Positions 1 through 8,699 of a stretch of 64,000 nt of DNA are shown here, one piece after another. The notes below the pieces were generated by a model. The model saw nothing but the letters and a program-made list of their open reading frames with translations. It was not told the origin of the DNA and ran no database searches. Each line of letters opens with the position of its first letter. Position 1 is the stretch's first letter. A program made the position numbers and the translations under genes. Source of the stretch: an uncultured Lachnospiraceae bacterium (GTDB lineage: Bacteria > Bacillota > Clostridia > Lachnospirales > Lachnospiraceae); contig CAKRJT010000011.1 in assembly GCA_934351925.1 (NCBI GenBank), positions 34,242 to 98,241 of the forward strand, given 5' to 3'.

Positions 1-393
1 AAGGTTGTTCTCTTTACGACCGGGACACCTGCTGCCGAGGGAGAGGATAGGGCTGCCGCGAAGCAGTATATATGGGTTGAGGAGAGCCCCTACGGCGATG
101 CGGGCTTCCTGTATATATACGATGCGGGTGCAGCCGTGGATTACAACAGGGGAAATTGTATTTCGGAGTTAGTAAGATATTTTAATATCACTGTTGGTGT
201 CACAGAGGCGGCGACAGATGCCTCCGGCAGCACGATATATACCTATAATAACAGCGTCAGTGAGACGAACAGGATTGAGAAAATAAGTGTCAGCTTCACG
301 CTTGCCAATTCGAAAGATGAGCTGACACAGAACATAGAGATTAAGCCGAGAAATACGGCGGCAGGCTTTAAAAAGCTTGAGCCGGGCACATAG
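1..393 (+). CDS. C-terminal part of an unrecognised (possibly pseudopilin-like) protein
   Basis: The frame is open from base 1 to the TAG ending at 393, so this is the last 130 residues of a gene that begins outside the window. The visible part has no membrane segment, is rich in Thr, Ser, Asn and Glu, and ends in an IEKISVSFTLA-like beta-strand pattern followed by a Lys-rich tail. Such C-terminal halves are common in minor pseudopilins, which in Clostridia often sit beside large secreted proteins like the next gene, but the diagnostic N-terminal prepilin sequence is not visible. The next gene starts 35 bases downstream, so the two are probably co-transcribed. The pseudopilin idea is inference; the reading frame itself is secure. 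Confidence 0.6.
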   Translation, partial: KVVLFTTGTPAAEGEDRAAAKQYIWVEESPYGDAGFLYIYDAGAAVDYNRGNCISELVRYFNITVGVTEAATDASGSTIYTYNNSVSETNRIEKISVSFTLANSKDELTQNIEIKPRNTAAGFKKLEPGT

Positions 394-428
394 AAACCAT
401 CTGCACAAGTATGAAGGAAAGTGAGTTG

Positions 429-3400
429 ATGTTTATGAGAAATATGAGCTATCTAAAGAAAAATGCGGGAAGGTTTATTGCGGCGGTGCTGTCGGTCGTG
501 ACGGTGGCGGCATTTATGCCGGTTCAGTACATAAATGCATATGCAGGCAATACTGCGGACAAAGCACAGTTGTCTGCGGCTCCTAAGCTTCAGACGGAAG
601 TAAATGCCTCGGTAAGCGAAAGCGTGCAGAGGGCACTTGATGCGGGACTTAAGAATAACGCGGAAAATGACGGCGTTATAAGAGCCGTTCTTGACAATAT
701 TGAAGAGCTTCCTCAATACGGAAACGCTGATTTCACATCGCTTACAAGAGGTACGGCGGAGAGACCGTTTGTTATTTTGGAGATTGCTCCGGCGGAGGAG
801 TGCGGAGAGCTCGGCTATCTTGTGAGCGGCTGTGAACCGCTCAGAATGGAGGATATGTTCGGCTTTGGAGAGTACACGAGACTGTCGGAGACGCTCACGA
901 CCGGAACCGTGACAGATGTGCCGGGCGGAACCTTTTTCTTTATGGATGAGCCGGAGGGAAATTCTGCCAACTATGGCTCCTACAGAGGAAGCCTTGAGAA
1001 CTGGGCTTGGAGAATAAATCAGTACGGCGGAAGGTCATTCATACATAAGGGTTACTATGAGTATGTAGGCTCCGGCAACGGCTGGTTCTCCATTGATGGC
1101 GGCAGGGTGGTGAAAAAGGGTGAAAACCAGGGAGAATATATCTGGCATACCGTGAACTCCTTTGAGGCGTCCGAATACGAGGGAATAGAGTTTGACGATG
1201 ACCTTGAGGACGCGGTTTCGGAGCAGGGTGCGAGAATATATACCACGAGAACAAGCTACAACTCCAAGCTGGACGGCTCTGATATGCTTATGGCGGTCGA
1301 CCAGGTGGTTGAGGTCAGCGGTATGTATAAGGTATATAAGAATAAGGAAAATTTACTTAGGGATACACTCTTGCTGAGTGAGGACGAGGCTGCACAGTAC
1401 TCCTGCGTGATAAAGACCATCACTGCACAGGAGCTTAACAGTACGCCGGAATGGGTTGACTATGCTGACCTTATCTACATTTATCCGGGTAATCATAACA
1501 CGGAGATTGTGAGCGCATGGAAGCAGACCATAAACGGTGCGCCTGCCAACCGACTCGGGCATGTATCGACAACGACAAGCTATCCTATAAATACCTTCGA
1601 GACAAATGATATCTCGGCGGAGGCTGCCTTAAAGATATTTGACAAGGTCTCGGAGTCGGAGAACTATGCATCAATCATAATTGACAACAGACTCTTTGAT
1701 TTTTCACAGCCGACGAATACATCTCTCACGGCTAAGAATAATGTGAACATAGATATATTTGACTGGAATTTCAAGGATACGGGCAAGGATTATCAGGCGA
1801 CCTCGAGCAGCAACAACGTGTATAAGCTCTGTGTTATGCTTATGTCCATGAACCCTAACCTGTTTAAACAGCTTTATCTGCAGCCGGGCAGTGAGATAAT
1901 TAAGATAGTTGACGGCAAGCTTGTGGACACGCTCCAGAAATCGCCTGCAAATACCTACTGGTCGGGATATACCTTCCAGCTCATGGACAGCGATTATTCG
2001 GGAAATCTGTACAGCTATTTTACTTCGTCTGAGAACTGGTTCATGTATGGAAGCTGTTCAAATCTGAGCGAGCAGAAGTATAAGACCTACGTTGACAATC
2101 ATATATTCACCTTCAACGGCAACTCTTGCGTGACCATGCAGTTTGTAAATGAAAATGGCGGTATAGGCTCCGACTATATGACTCAGGACGGAAAGTACCT
2201 TTACAGTGATTTCAGGGACTACCTGGACGAGAATGCGGATAAGTTCAAGTATAATGCAGGAAAAGCCGACTCGTCCGATGCGGTCAGATACATTCTCGGC
2301 ATCAGCCAGAGAAAGCCTTATTACGGCAAGGACACCACATTAAAGGTTCTAGATATTGAGCCGAGCGTGGGGCTGGACACCTCCAGCAAGCCTAACTGGA
2401 CGAGAAGCGAGAATTTCATAAGACGTCTTATCCCTGATTTTCAGGGAAAGATAGAGGTCACACACATGACAACCGCGGAATACATAGGAAAGGTTGATGA
2501 CATCAACAGTGATTATGACCTTGTATACATCGGACTTGATGCCGGTGGATATAATGTAAAGACTAATGCGCAGGCATTTTTCAATGATGGTTCGAGTACA
2601 TGGGGAAACACAATCACTGATTACAATGATGATTCTCTTGATGGAAAGATATATTTCCACCTCGGGGATAAGATGGTGTCGACCTGCTACGATGGCGGCA
2701 GCCGTAACCGTTCTGTAAGGTTCATATATAATAATGCCGGCACAGGTGTTGTTTCAAGTGAGGAGCTGCGCTTCGCCGGAAATGATATTACGAATATCAA
2801 GAAGGATGAGCTTATCAGCTTTATCGCCTCAGGAAAGCCTGTTGTAGCAGAAAAGTATCTCTATGACCTTGAAAAGTTTTTTATAGATACAGGTTCTAAT
2901 CTCTACAACCTTGTGGAAAGATATAGGAATACGGATGCTGAGATAAAAGGAATTTATCTGTATTCGGACACAAAGAGACTTCAGGATACCCTTAGAAATA
3001 AGGCAGAGGCTGTTATATTTACATCGGTTCCTGCACTCTATAATGGAACAACCGTCAGTGACACCAACCCTACGATATCCAATCCTAATTATCTTCCGGT
3101 TAACGGAGACGGAGATGCGTATATGACGTTTGAATTTACTGTTCCGGGAGAGGGTTATAATTATCGTATCTATGTGGATCAGGACAGGGACAGCAAGTTC
3201 TCTTCGGGCGAGATTGTACAGGAGGGAACTACGGCATACAATGATGGGAACAGGGGGGTAAATACATGTATCTATGAGGTCGCTTCAAGCATTGTGGGTA
3301 TTGTACAATGGAAGATAGAGGTATACAGAAACGATAATGTGAATGTCAGATATACCAGGACAGGTTCTTCCGCAGCAAAGCTTCGTTCGGATACAGAGAA

Positions 3401-5105
3401 AAAGAAGCTCAAGGTACTTCAGATTATGCCGAAAAACGATTCGGGTCTTCTTAATCTGGAGAAGAATGATTTATTCAGGAAGAGATACTCCAATCTGAAT
3501 GATTTTGATGTGACGGTCCGCACGATTACATGGTCGGATTTTGAGAAATTCTTCGCAGGAGAAGGATTTGAATTCGACTTATCGCAGGACATAAGCAGCA
3601 CGAACCCGGAGACAGATGTTCTCGCGAGTGTATCGGATGAGCTTGATAAATCGGGACACGAGATTAGGTCGGAGCTTGATGGCAGAAGCATAGGAAAGCT
3701 CAGCTCCTATAATATGATTATCGTTGGATTCGGAGATACCTATGGTTCTGTTGACCTTAGTAATAACAATGGCGCTGTTGAATATCTGCAGTATTACACG
3801 AAGCTTGGAAAGAGTATTCTTTACACGCATGATATCACCTCCTTGTATAATCTGAAGCAAAATGGAAATAAGACCTTCGGCTACACAGCCAATGCCATGC
3901 TGCGTGATATTATGGGCATGAACCGGTACAAGGCGGTGAGTACAGAGCTTGCTTCGCTAGCCTCCGGGGACAGACTTAGGAATGCTATAACCGGATATCA
4001 GAACGGCTTGAGCTACGATGAGATTCCAGGCGACCAGAAGCAGGGCTTTACATATTATGCGATGAAGAGGCTCGGCTGGACTAAGAAACAGACGGACTGG
4101 AACAATCCTAATAAGACCGGAAACAGCTATAACAAGCTGCCATACAGATACATGATAACCAACCCGCAGGGAAATGCGGTTGTCAATGAGAATAGTGTGT
4201 CAAGCAGTACAGGCTTTGCGAACAACAATGATCTGACTACCACTGCAACAAAGGTAAATGAAGGCCAGATAACAACTTATCCGTATAAGATATCGGATGT
4301 TCTTCCGATTGCAGCTACGCATGGACAATGGTATCAGCTCAACATGGAGGATAAGGAGGTTACTGTATGGTATTGTTTATCAGATCCGGTTGCAAGCGGT
4401 AATGCGGGAATTGGAAGTGCAAGAAGCTCATCGTCCACAGAAAACGGTGACGGAAGTGCCCTGACCTATGGTGTGTCTCCTAATGATGCTGCCAATAACT
4501 ACTATATCTACAGTAAGGGTAATGTATTCTATTCAGGTGTTGGACACTCGTGGGTATCCGGTGATATGGAGGCAAAGCTTTTTGTCAATACAATGATAGC
4601 GGCATACAGAATAAGCTATGATGCACCTACTGTTAAAATTGAGAAGGCTGATATGACATCGGGTGTCGGTGCCGGACAGTCCTCTGCTTATGACCTCAGC
4701 ATTGACAAGAATAGTGCCAAGGATTATTCGGCGGATGTACCTGATGAGTATGCTGATTATGTGCGCATATATTTCAGACCTGAGGACATGAGCTTCTCTA
4801 ACGATATGGACGTCCGCATTTCCTACACAAAGAAGGACGACGGCACCAAGGGCTATATTACAGAAATATGGACTGCTGAGGCTGACGCTCCGGAAGTGAC
4901 GGATCCGGTCCATACTGCGGAATCTACTGATAATTATTTCTTTAAGGGGCTCAAGAACAATAAGCTCTATTATTTCTATTATGAAAAAGCAAATATAAAG
5001 TCTGTCAGCAACACCTTCATGTTCGAGGTTAACAATAACCGTTCTTCGGATATCGGACTCATATACATGAGGCTTAATCTGCAGAGCTTGTATTATCTTG
5101 ATTAA
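429..5105 (+). CDS. Very large secreted protein, DUF5057-like, unknown function
   Basis: A protein of about 1558 residues. The start at 429 is preferred over the ATG at 411 because AAGGAAAG (413-420) lies eight bases before it. The N-terminus is a clear signal peptide: basic residues (MRNMSYLKKNAGRF), a hydrophobic core (IAAVLSVVTVAAFM) and a small-residue region near AYAG. The rest has no second membrane segment and no LPXTG-type anchor, so it is probably exported and released or held by other contacts. It is rich in Asn, Ser, Tyr and Asp, with repeated stretches in which a V/I-rich strand is followed by a D/G turn, such as LKVLDIEPS and LKVLQIMPK, that look like repeated alpha/beta domains. 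It resembles the DUF5057 proteins of Lachnospiraceae from memory; no catalytic motif is recognised. A terminator follows. Confidence 0.85.
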   Translation: MFMRNMSYLKKNAGRFIAAVLSVVTVAAFMPVQYINAYAGNTADKAQLSAAPKLQTEVNASVSESVQRALDAGLKNNAENDGVIRAVLDNIEELPQYGNADFTSLTRGTAERPFVILEIAPAEECGELGYLVSGCEPLRMEDMFGFGEYTRLSETLTTGTVTDVPGGTFFFMDEPEGNSANYGSYRGSLENWAWRINQYGGRSFIHKGYYEYVGSGNGWFSIDGGRVVKKGENQGEYIWHTVNSFEASEYEGIEFDDDLEDAVSEQGARIYTTRTSYNSKLDGSDMLMAVDQVVEVSGMYKVYKNKENLLRDTLLLSEDEAAQYSCVIKTITAQELNSTPEWVDYADLIYIYPGNHNTEIVSAWKQTINGAPANRLGHVSTTTSYPINTFETNDISAEAALKIFDKVSESENYASIIIDNRLFDFSQPTNTSLTAKNNVNIDIFDWNFKDTGKDYQATSSSNNVYKLCVMLMSMNPNLFKQLYLQPGSEIIKIVDGKLVDTLQKSPANTYWSGYTFQLMDSDYSGNLYSYFTSSENWFMYGSCSNLSEQKYKTYVDNHIFTFNGNSCVTMQFVNENGGIGSDYMTQDGKYLYSDFRDYLDENADKFKYNAGKADSSDAVRYILGISQRKPYYGKDTTLKVLDIEPSVGLDTSSKPNWTRSENFIRRLIPDFQGKIEVTHMTTAEYIGKVDDINSDYDLVYIGLDAGGYNVKTNAQAFFNDGSSTWGNTITDYNDDSLDGKIYFHLGDKMVSTCYDGGSRNRSVRFIYNNAGTGVVSSEELRFAGNDITNIKKDELISFIASGKPVVAEKYLYDLEKFFIDTGSNLYNLVERYRNTDAEIKGIYLYSDTKRLQDTLRNKAEAVIFTSVPALYNGTTVSDTNPTISNPNYLPVNGDGDAYMTFEFTVPGEGYNYRIYVDQDRDSKFSSGEIVQEGTTAYNDGNRGVNTCIYEVASSIVGIVQWKIEVYRNDNVNVRYTRTGSSAAKLRSDTEKKKLKVLQIMPKNDSGLLNLEKNDLFRKRYSNLNDFDVTVRTITWSDFEKFFAGEGFEFDLSQDISSTNPETDVLASVSDELDKSGHEIRSELDGRSIGKLSSYNMIIVGFGDTYGSVDLSNNNGAVEYLQYYTKLGKSILYTHDITSLYNLKQNGNKTFGYTANAMLRDIMGMNRYKAVSTELASLASGDRLRNAITGYQNGLSYDEIPGDQKQGFTYYAMKRLGWTKKQTDWNNPNKTGNSYNKLPYRYMITNPQGNAVVNENSVSSSTGFANNNDLTTTATKVNEGQITTYPYKISDVLPIAATHGQWYQLNMEDKEVTVWYCLSDPVASGNAGIGSARSSSSTENGDGSALTYGVSPNDAANNYYIYSKGNVFYSGVGHSWVSGDMEAKLFVNTMIAAYRISYDAPTVKIEKADMTSGVGAGQSSAYDLSIDKNSAKDYSADVPDEYADYVRIYFRPEDMSFSNDMDVRISYTKKDDGTKGYITEIWTAEADAPEVTDPVHTAESTDNYFFKGLKNNKLYYFYYEKANIKSVSNTFMFEVNNNRSSDIGLIYMRLNLQSLYYLD

Positions 5106-5130
5106 TAACGGGTGATATTTATAATTGTGA

Positions 5131-5173
5131 AAAACCTGCTGCTTCAACCTTGATTGGGGCTGCAGGTTTTTTT
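5131..5173 (+). terminator. Rho-independent terminator after the large secreted protein
   Basis: AAAACCTGC at 5131-5139 pairs with GCAGGTTTT at 5162-5170, and the transcript continues with a T run to 5173. It closes the transcript of the two genes upstream. Confidence 0.75.
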
Positions 5174-5412
5174 GACTGCGCTTGTTTATGTTTGTCCGTG
5201 TTAGTTTTGTTTTGCAGTCTGCCTGCGGAATTATACGGGGAGCGGCAGGCTGCACTGATATCGGGTTAGCCGGCAGTTTAAAATATATTCGAATGAAGTG
5301 GTTTGTTAAAATATATATTGTCATTGATGATATAATATGGTATGATAAATGCAACGTAAAGGGTCATAATTTTTAGTTCGACTTTTTATTAGTGGTTTAA
5401 TACATAAGAACA
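5174..5412. other. Intergenic stretch, no gene seen
   Basis: Together with the terminator this makes about 300 bases between the large secreted protein and the nuclease fragment. A 64-codon open frame (5182-5376) has no ribosome site and unusual composition and is not called. The last 40 bases (TTCGACTTTTTATT near 5378-5391) resemble the segment upstream of the intact nuclease copy (TTCGAACTTTTATT near 5984-5997), which suggests that the 5' flank of a former full-length copy survives here. Confidence 0.5.
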
Positions 5413-5838
5413 ATGACGAGTCCGCTATATCATATAGACAGAGTTGTGCGGGAAACGGGAGCTGTCGTGAGTAATGGCTTTGAAGAGATATATGTCAACA
5501 CGAAGGTTCGAAACGATTCCGATGTCTCGGAACTTATGAGGATATTCGTCGAGGACAATGCCTACAGCAATCGATTTCCAAAGACGTCTGAGCTAAAGCG
5601 GAGATATAAAGCCGACGGAGGTGGGGATATGGCAAGTGCTATTGAACGCTTTAAACAGGAAGGGAGAGCTGAGGGAAAAATAGAGGGGAAGATTGAAGGA
5701 AAAATGGAGATATTGGCTTCATTAGTGAAGGAAGGTATTATAAGTCCAGCAGATGCTGCGAAAAAGCTCAATGTTTCAGAAGAAGAGTTTATGGGTAGGT
5801 GTCAAGAATTTTTGGTTGATGAAAAGAAAGGACAATAA
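5413..5838 (+). pseudogene. N-terminally truncated copy of the Rpn/PD-(D/E)XK nuclease gene
   Basis: The 141 residues match the C-terminal half of the intact copy at 6068-6841 almost perfectly. DNA identity starts abruptly at 5418 (matching 6457) and runs with only a few changes for over 200 bases. The half carrying the nuclease core (the Asp and the E-x-Q motif) is missing and no good ribosome site precedes the ATG, so it is best read as a remnant. Near its C-terminus it has a 12-residue insertion made of repeated EGKIEGK units that the intact copy lacks, an example of the variable Glu/Lys/Gly-rich linker seen in this family. The final helix-turn-helix-like tail (SPADAAKKLNVSEEEF) is retained. 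It could still produce a DNA-binding fragment; that is speculation. Confidence 0.75.
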
Positions 5839-5842
5839 TACT

Positions 5843-5878
5843 ATCATACGCGGGAATAAAAACATTCCTGCGTATGAT
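5843..5878 (+). terminator. Strong hairpin after the truncated nuclease copy
   Basis: ATCATACGCGGGAAT (5843-5857) pairs over 15 positions, one of them G-T, with ATTCCTGCGTATGAT (5864-5878) around a six-base loop. No T run follows, so it is either a weak terminator or an mRNA-stabilising hairpin. Confidence 0.5.
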
Positions 5879-6033
5879 ATAAAATATATGATGTAAATAC
5901 TTATATTATTGGGTATAGGCAGGGGTTAAGTCCATAATTCTTTATTTCGAATATATTGAAGTTTTGAGGTATTTTTAAAACAAATTCGAACTTTTATTTT
6001 CACGATACGGAAAACTTAAAACACATAATGCAA

Positions 6034-6053
6034 TTATAAGCATTGGCTTATAA
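6034..6053. repeat. Perfect inverted repeat before the nuclease gene
   Basis: TTATAAGC, a four-base ATTG spacer, then GCTTATAA. It ends just before the ribosome site AAAAGGGG (about 6056-6063) of the nuclease gene. It could be an operator or a small hairpin controlling translation. Confidence 0.4.
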
Positions 6054-6067
6054 AGAAAAGGGGCTGC

Positions 6068-6841
6068 ATGGGGAGAAGAGTAAGTGATGAGGTAAGAGCG
6101 TTAAATCCGATAGATGATTTGATGTTCAGAAAGATGGCAGAGGATATAGCCTTCTGCGAGGAGATTTTGAGGGTGATACTTGAGGATAACGAACTCAGGG
6201 TTATTGAGACCATACCACAGTGGACGGGAACTAATCTGCAGGGACGCTCGGTAATTCTTGATGCGAAGTGCGTCAAGTCAGATGGGAAACAGGTGAATAT
6301 TGAGGTTCAGAAGGCAGATGATGATGACCACCAGCGGAGGGTGAGGTACAATGGCGCCATACTGACAACGAATGTGTCGGACCCGGGAACGAAATTTAAA
6401 AATCTTCCTGACGTATGTATTGTATTTATCTCAAATTTTGATATATTTAGAGGTAAGAGTCCGCTATATCATATAGACAGAGTTGTGCGGGAAACGGGAG
6501 CTGTCGTGAGTAATGGCTTTGAAGAGATATATGTCAACACGAAGGTTCGAAACGATTCCGATGTCTCGGAACTTATGAGGATATTCGTCGAGGACAATGC
6601 CTACAGCAGCCGCTTCCCGAAGACGTCTGAGCTAAAGCGGAGATATAAAGCCGACGGAGGTGGGGATATGGCAAGTGCTATTGAACGTTTTAAACAGGAA
6701 GGTAAGATAGAAATTTTGGCTTCATTAGTGAGGGAAGGCATCATAAGTGCCGCAGATGCCGCTAAAATGCTTAATGTTTCAGAAGAAGAGTTTATGGGAC
6801 AGTATCAAAACTTTCTAACCGATGAAAATAAAAAGCAATAG
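6068..6841 (+). CDS. Rpn family / PD-(D/E)XK nuclease, transposase-like
   Basis: A 257-residue protein of the Rpn/PDDEXK_2 group, whose members are recombination-promoting or transposase-like DNA nucleases. The N-terminus NPIDDLMFRKM is the usual family opening. The catalytic core is visible as an Asp in VILDAKC followed by IEVQ (the E-x-Q form of the PD-(D/E)XK motif), and a later IFISNFDIF-like strand fits the fold. The C-terminal third has a charged linker (ERFKQEGKIEIL) and a helix-turn-helix-like tail (AADAAKMLNVSEEEF). Length is within the family range of roughly 250-330. A close but N-terminally deleted copy lies immediately upstream. The gene has its own ribosome site and no obvious functional partner. 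Confidence 0.85.
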   Translation: MGRRVSDEVRALNPIDDLMFRKMAEDIAFCEEILRVILEDNELRVIETIPQWTGTNLQGRSVILDAKCVKSDGKQVNIEVQKADDDDHQRRVRYNGAILTTNVSDPGTKFKNLPDVCIVFISNFDIFRGKSPLYHIDRVVRETGAVVSNGFEEIYVNTKVRNDSDVSELMRIFVEDNAYSSRFPKTSELKRRYKADGGGDMASAIERFKQEGKIEILASLVREGIISAADAAKMLNVSEEEFMGQYQNFLTDENKKQ

Positions 6842-6886
6842 TCATATACATTCAGAGTTATGTTTTAAATAGTTGTGAAAAAATAG

Positions 6887-6928
6887 CCCTGCTGCCTGCC
6901 GGAATATTTCAGCCCGCAGGTGGCAGGG
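6887..6928. terminator. Imperfect hairpin between nuclease gene and yifB
   Basis: CCCTGCTGCCTGCCGG (6887-6902) can pair with CCCGCAGGTGGCAGGG (6913-6928) with a few mismatches. No T run follows on the plus strand, but on the minus strand the stem would be followed by TATTTTTTC, so direction is uncertain. No other gene is seen between 6842 and 7097. Confidence 0.4.
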
Positions 6929-7097
6929 AGCATATAATATATTAATTTCGTTTTATGTCTAATATGTCATAGTCTATATCAGACGCAATTTCAGCAGGAT
7001 TACATTAGATTTAATTTGGCGAACACACCGCACTACAAAATATATAGTATATTGGCGGTTGGTTCTAACATTTATAATAATTATGGAGGAAACACAT

Positions 7098-8699
7098 ATG
7101 GTAAGTAAAGTGGGCTGTGCGATGGTCACAGCTATGGGCGCCACGCTTTTGGAGGTGGAGGCGGACGTGTCGGGAGGGCTTCCTGATATAGAGATGACGG
7201 GAAATCTAGGCAGTTCTGTTAAGGATGGCAGGGAGAGGATAAGGGTCGCCATAAAGAAGTGCGGCTATCCGTTTCCACAGGGCAGGGTTACAATCAATAT
7301 TGCGCCTGCTGCGATGCGAAAGGAGGGGACGGCATTTGATCTGGCTGTCGCCTGTGCTATTTTGGAGGAGATAGGAATTATACCCGAGGATAGGCTCAAG
7401 AACATGATAGTGGTGGGAGAGCTTGGCTTGGATGGTGCGGTGATTGGTGTGAGAGGTGTTCTGCCTGTTGCTCTTGAGGCTAAGAAAAGAGGGTATGCAG
7501 GCTGTATTGTACCCGCGGATAACTATTCGGAGGCACTTATGGTGCCGGGAATTGAGATAATTTCCGTGAGACATTTATCGGACTTGGTAGATGAGCAAAG
7601 AAAAAACAGTAATGAAAGTTCCGATAAAGCTTATTTCGCACAGAGGGTCGATCATGGTTCAGACCTGAAAAAGATAAGTTTAGATTACGCAGATATACAT
7701 GGGCAGGACTATGCTAAAAGAGCAATACTTACAGCGGTTGCAGGCAGGCACAACATACTGCTGATGGGACCGCCGGGGGCAGGAAAGACGATGCTTGTGT
7801 CGAGAATTCCTACAATAATGCCCGGAATGTCGGAGGCGGAGCAGCTTGAGCTGGCGTGTATCTATAGCATAGCCGGTAAGCTGGGCGACCGACAGGATAT
7901 AAGTGTAAGACCGTTCAGGGCACCTCATCACTCGATTACATCTGCGGCTCTTGTCGGTGGGGGAAGATTTGTGGAACCGGGTGAGGTGTCGCTCGCGTCT
8001 AAGGGGGTGCTGTTTCTTGACGAGCTGACCCGTTTTGACACGAGGGTTATAGAGCAGCTCAGGGAACCGTTAGAGACGGGAAAGATAATGATAAACAGGG
8101 TTTCAGGGTCGTATGAGCTTACGGCGGATTTCATGCTGGCGGCCGCTATGAACCCCTGTGCCTGTGGCTTTTATCCTGACAGGAGCAGATGCAGATGTAC
8201 CTCGTGGGAGGTAAACAGGCACTATGGGCGAATAAGCAGACCAATATTAGACAGAATAGATATATCTATAGCCTTACAGAGGGTGAGTTTTGATGAGCTT
8301 ACAGGGAAAATGGATTTGGCTGACAAGATGAGTGATGCGGTGGCAGAGAAGAATAGAAGCCACAAAAAGGTATCAGGAAAACGGATGTGTACCGACAGTG
8401 CCGGGATGAGAGCGATGGTAGCAAGGGTATGGCAGATACAGAGGCAGAGGCTTGGGGATGGAAGATACAACAGCGGTATGACTAACGATGAGATTAAGAA
8501 ATTTTGCACGTTGGACGTGGTGTCCGAAAAGCTTGTAAGGGATGCCTATGAAATATACGGCTTAAGTGCGAGGGCATATTATAAAATACTCAAGGTGGCA
8601 AGGACACTGGCAGACATTGACGGAAACGAGAAAGTGGAACAGAGACATGTTCTGGAGGCATTAAGCTACAGAGTCAAGGATAAGGGGGATGAGGAATGA
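7098..8699 (+). CDS. yifB: YifB/ComM family Mg-chelatase-like AAA+ ATPase
   Basis: The start at 7098 is chosen because GGAGGA lies seven bases before it; this gives 533 residues, close to the family norm of about 500-510. The N-terminal third is the Lon-protease-like fold typical of YifB (VEADVSGGLPDIEMTGNL, EGTAFDLAVA). A Walker A motif GPPGAGKT (about residues 224-231) and a Walker B LFLDEL follow, then the cysteine-rich segment MNPCACGFYPDRSRCRC characteristic of the family and a C-terminal chelatase-type domain. In Proteobacteria ComM is a helicase that extends heteroduplex during natural transformation; in Clostridia the gene regularly precedes dprA, as here with a four-base overlap. A role in recombination of incoming DNA is therefore likely but not proven. 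Confidence 0.93.
   Translation: MVSKVGCAMVTAMGATLLEVEADVSGGLPDIEMTGNLGSSVKDGRERIRVAIKKCGYPFPQGRVTINIAPAAMRKEGTAFDLAVACAILEEIGIIPEDRLKNMIVVGELGLDGAVIGVRGVLPVALEAKKRGYAGCIVPADNYSEALMVPGIEIISVRHLSDLVDEQRKNSNESSDKAYFAQRVDHGSDLKKISLDYADIHGQDYAKRAILTAVAGRHNILLMGPPGAGKTMLVSRIPTIMPGMSEAEQLELACIYSIAGKLGDRQDISVRPFRAPHHSITSAALVGGGRFVEPGEVSLASKGVLFLDELTRFDTRVIEQLREPLETGKIMINRVSGSYELTADFMLAAAMNPCACGFYPDRSRCRCTSWEVNRHYGRISRPILDRIDISIALQRVSFDELTGKMDLADKMSDAVAEKNRSHKKVSGKRMCTDSAGMRAMVARVWQIQRQRLGDGRYNSGMTNDEIKKFCTLDVVSEKLVRDAYEIYGLSARAYYKILKVARTLADIDGNEKVEQRHVLEALSYRVKDKGDEE

Noticed and set aside
4533..5354. A 273-codon open frame on the minus strand opposite the large secreted protein
   Set aside because: It lies antisense to a well-supported coding frame with good codon pattern, has no ribosome site and an improbable composition rich in Ile, Arg and His.
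5182..5376. 64-codon open frame after the large secreted protein's terminator
   Set aside because: No ribosome site, odd composition and no similarity to known small proteins.
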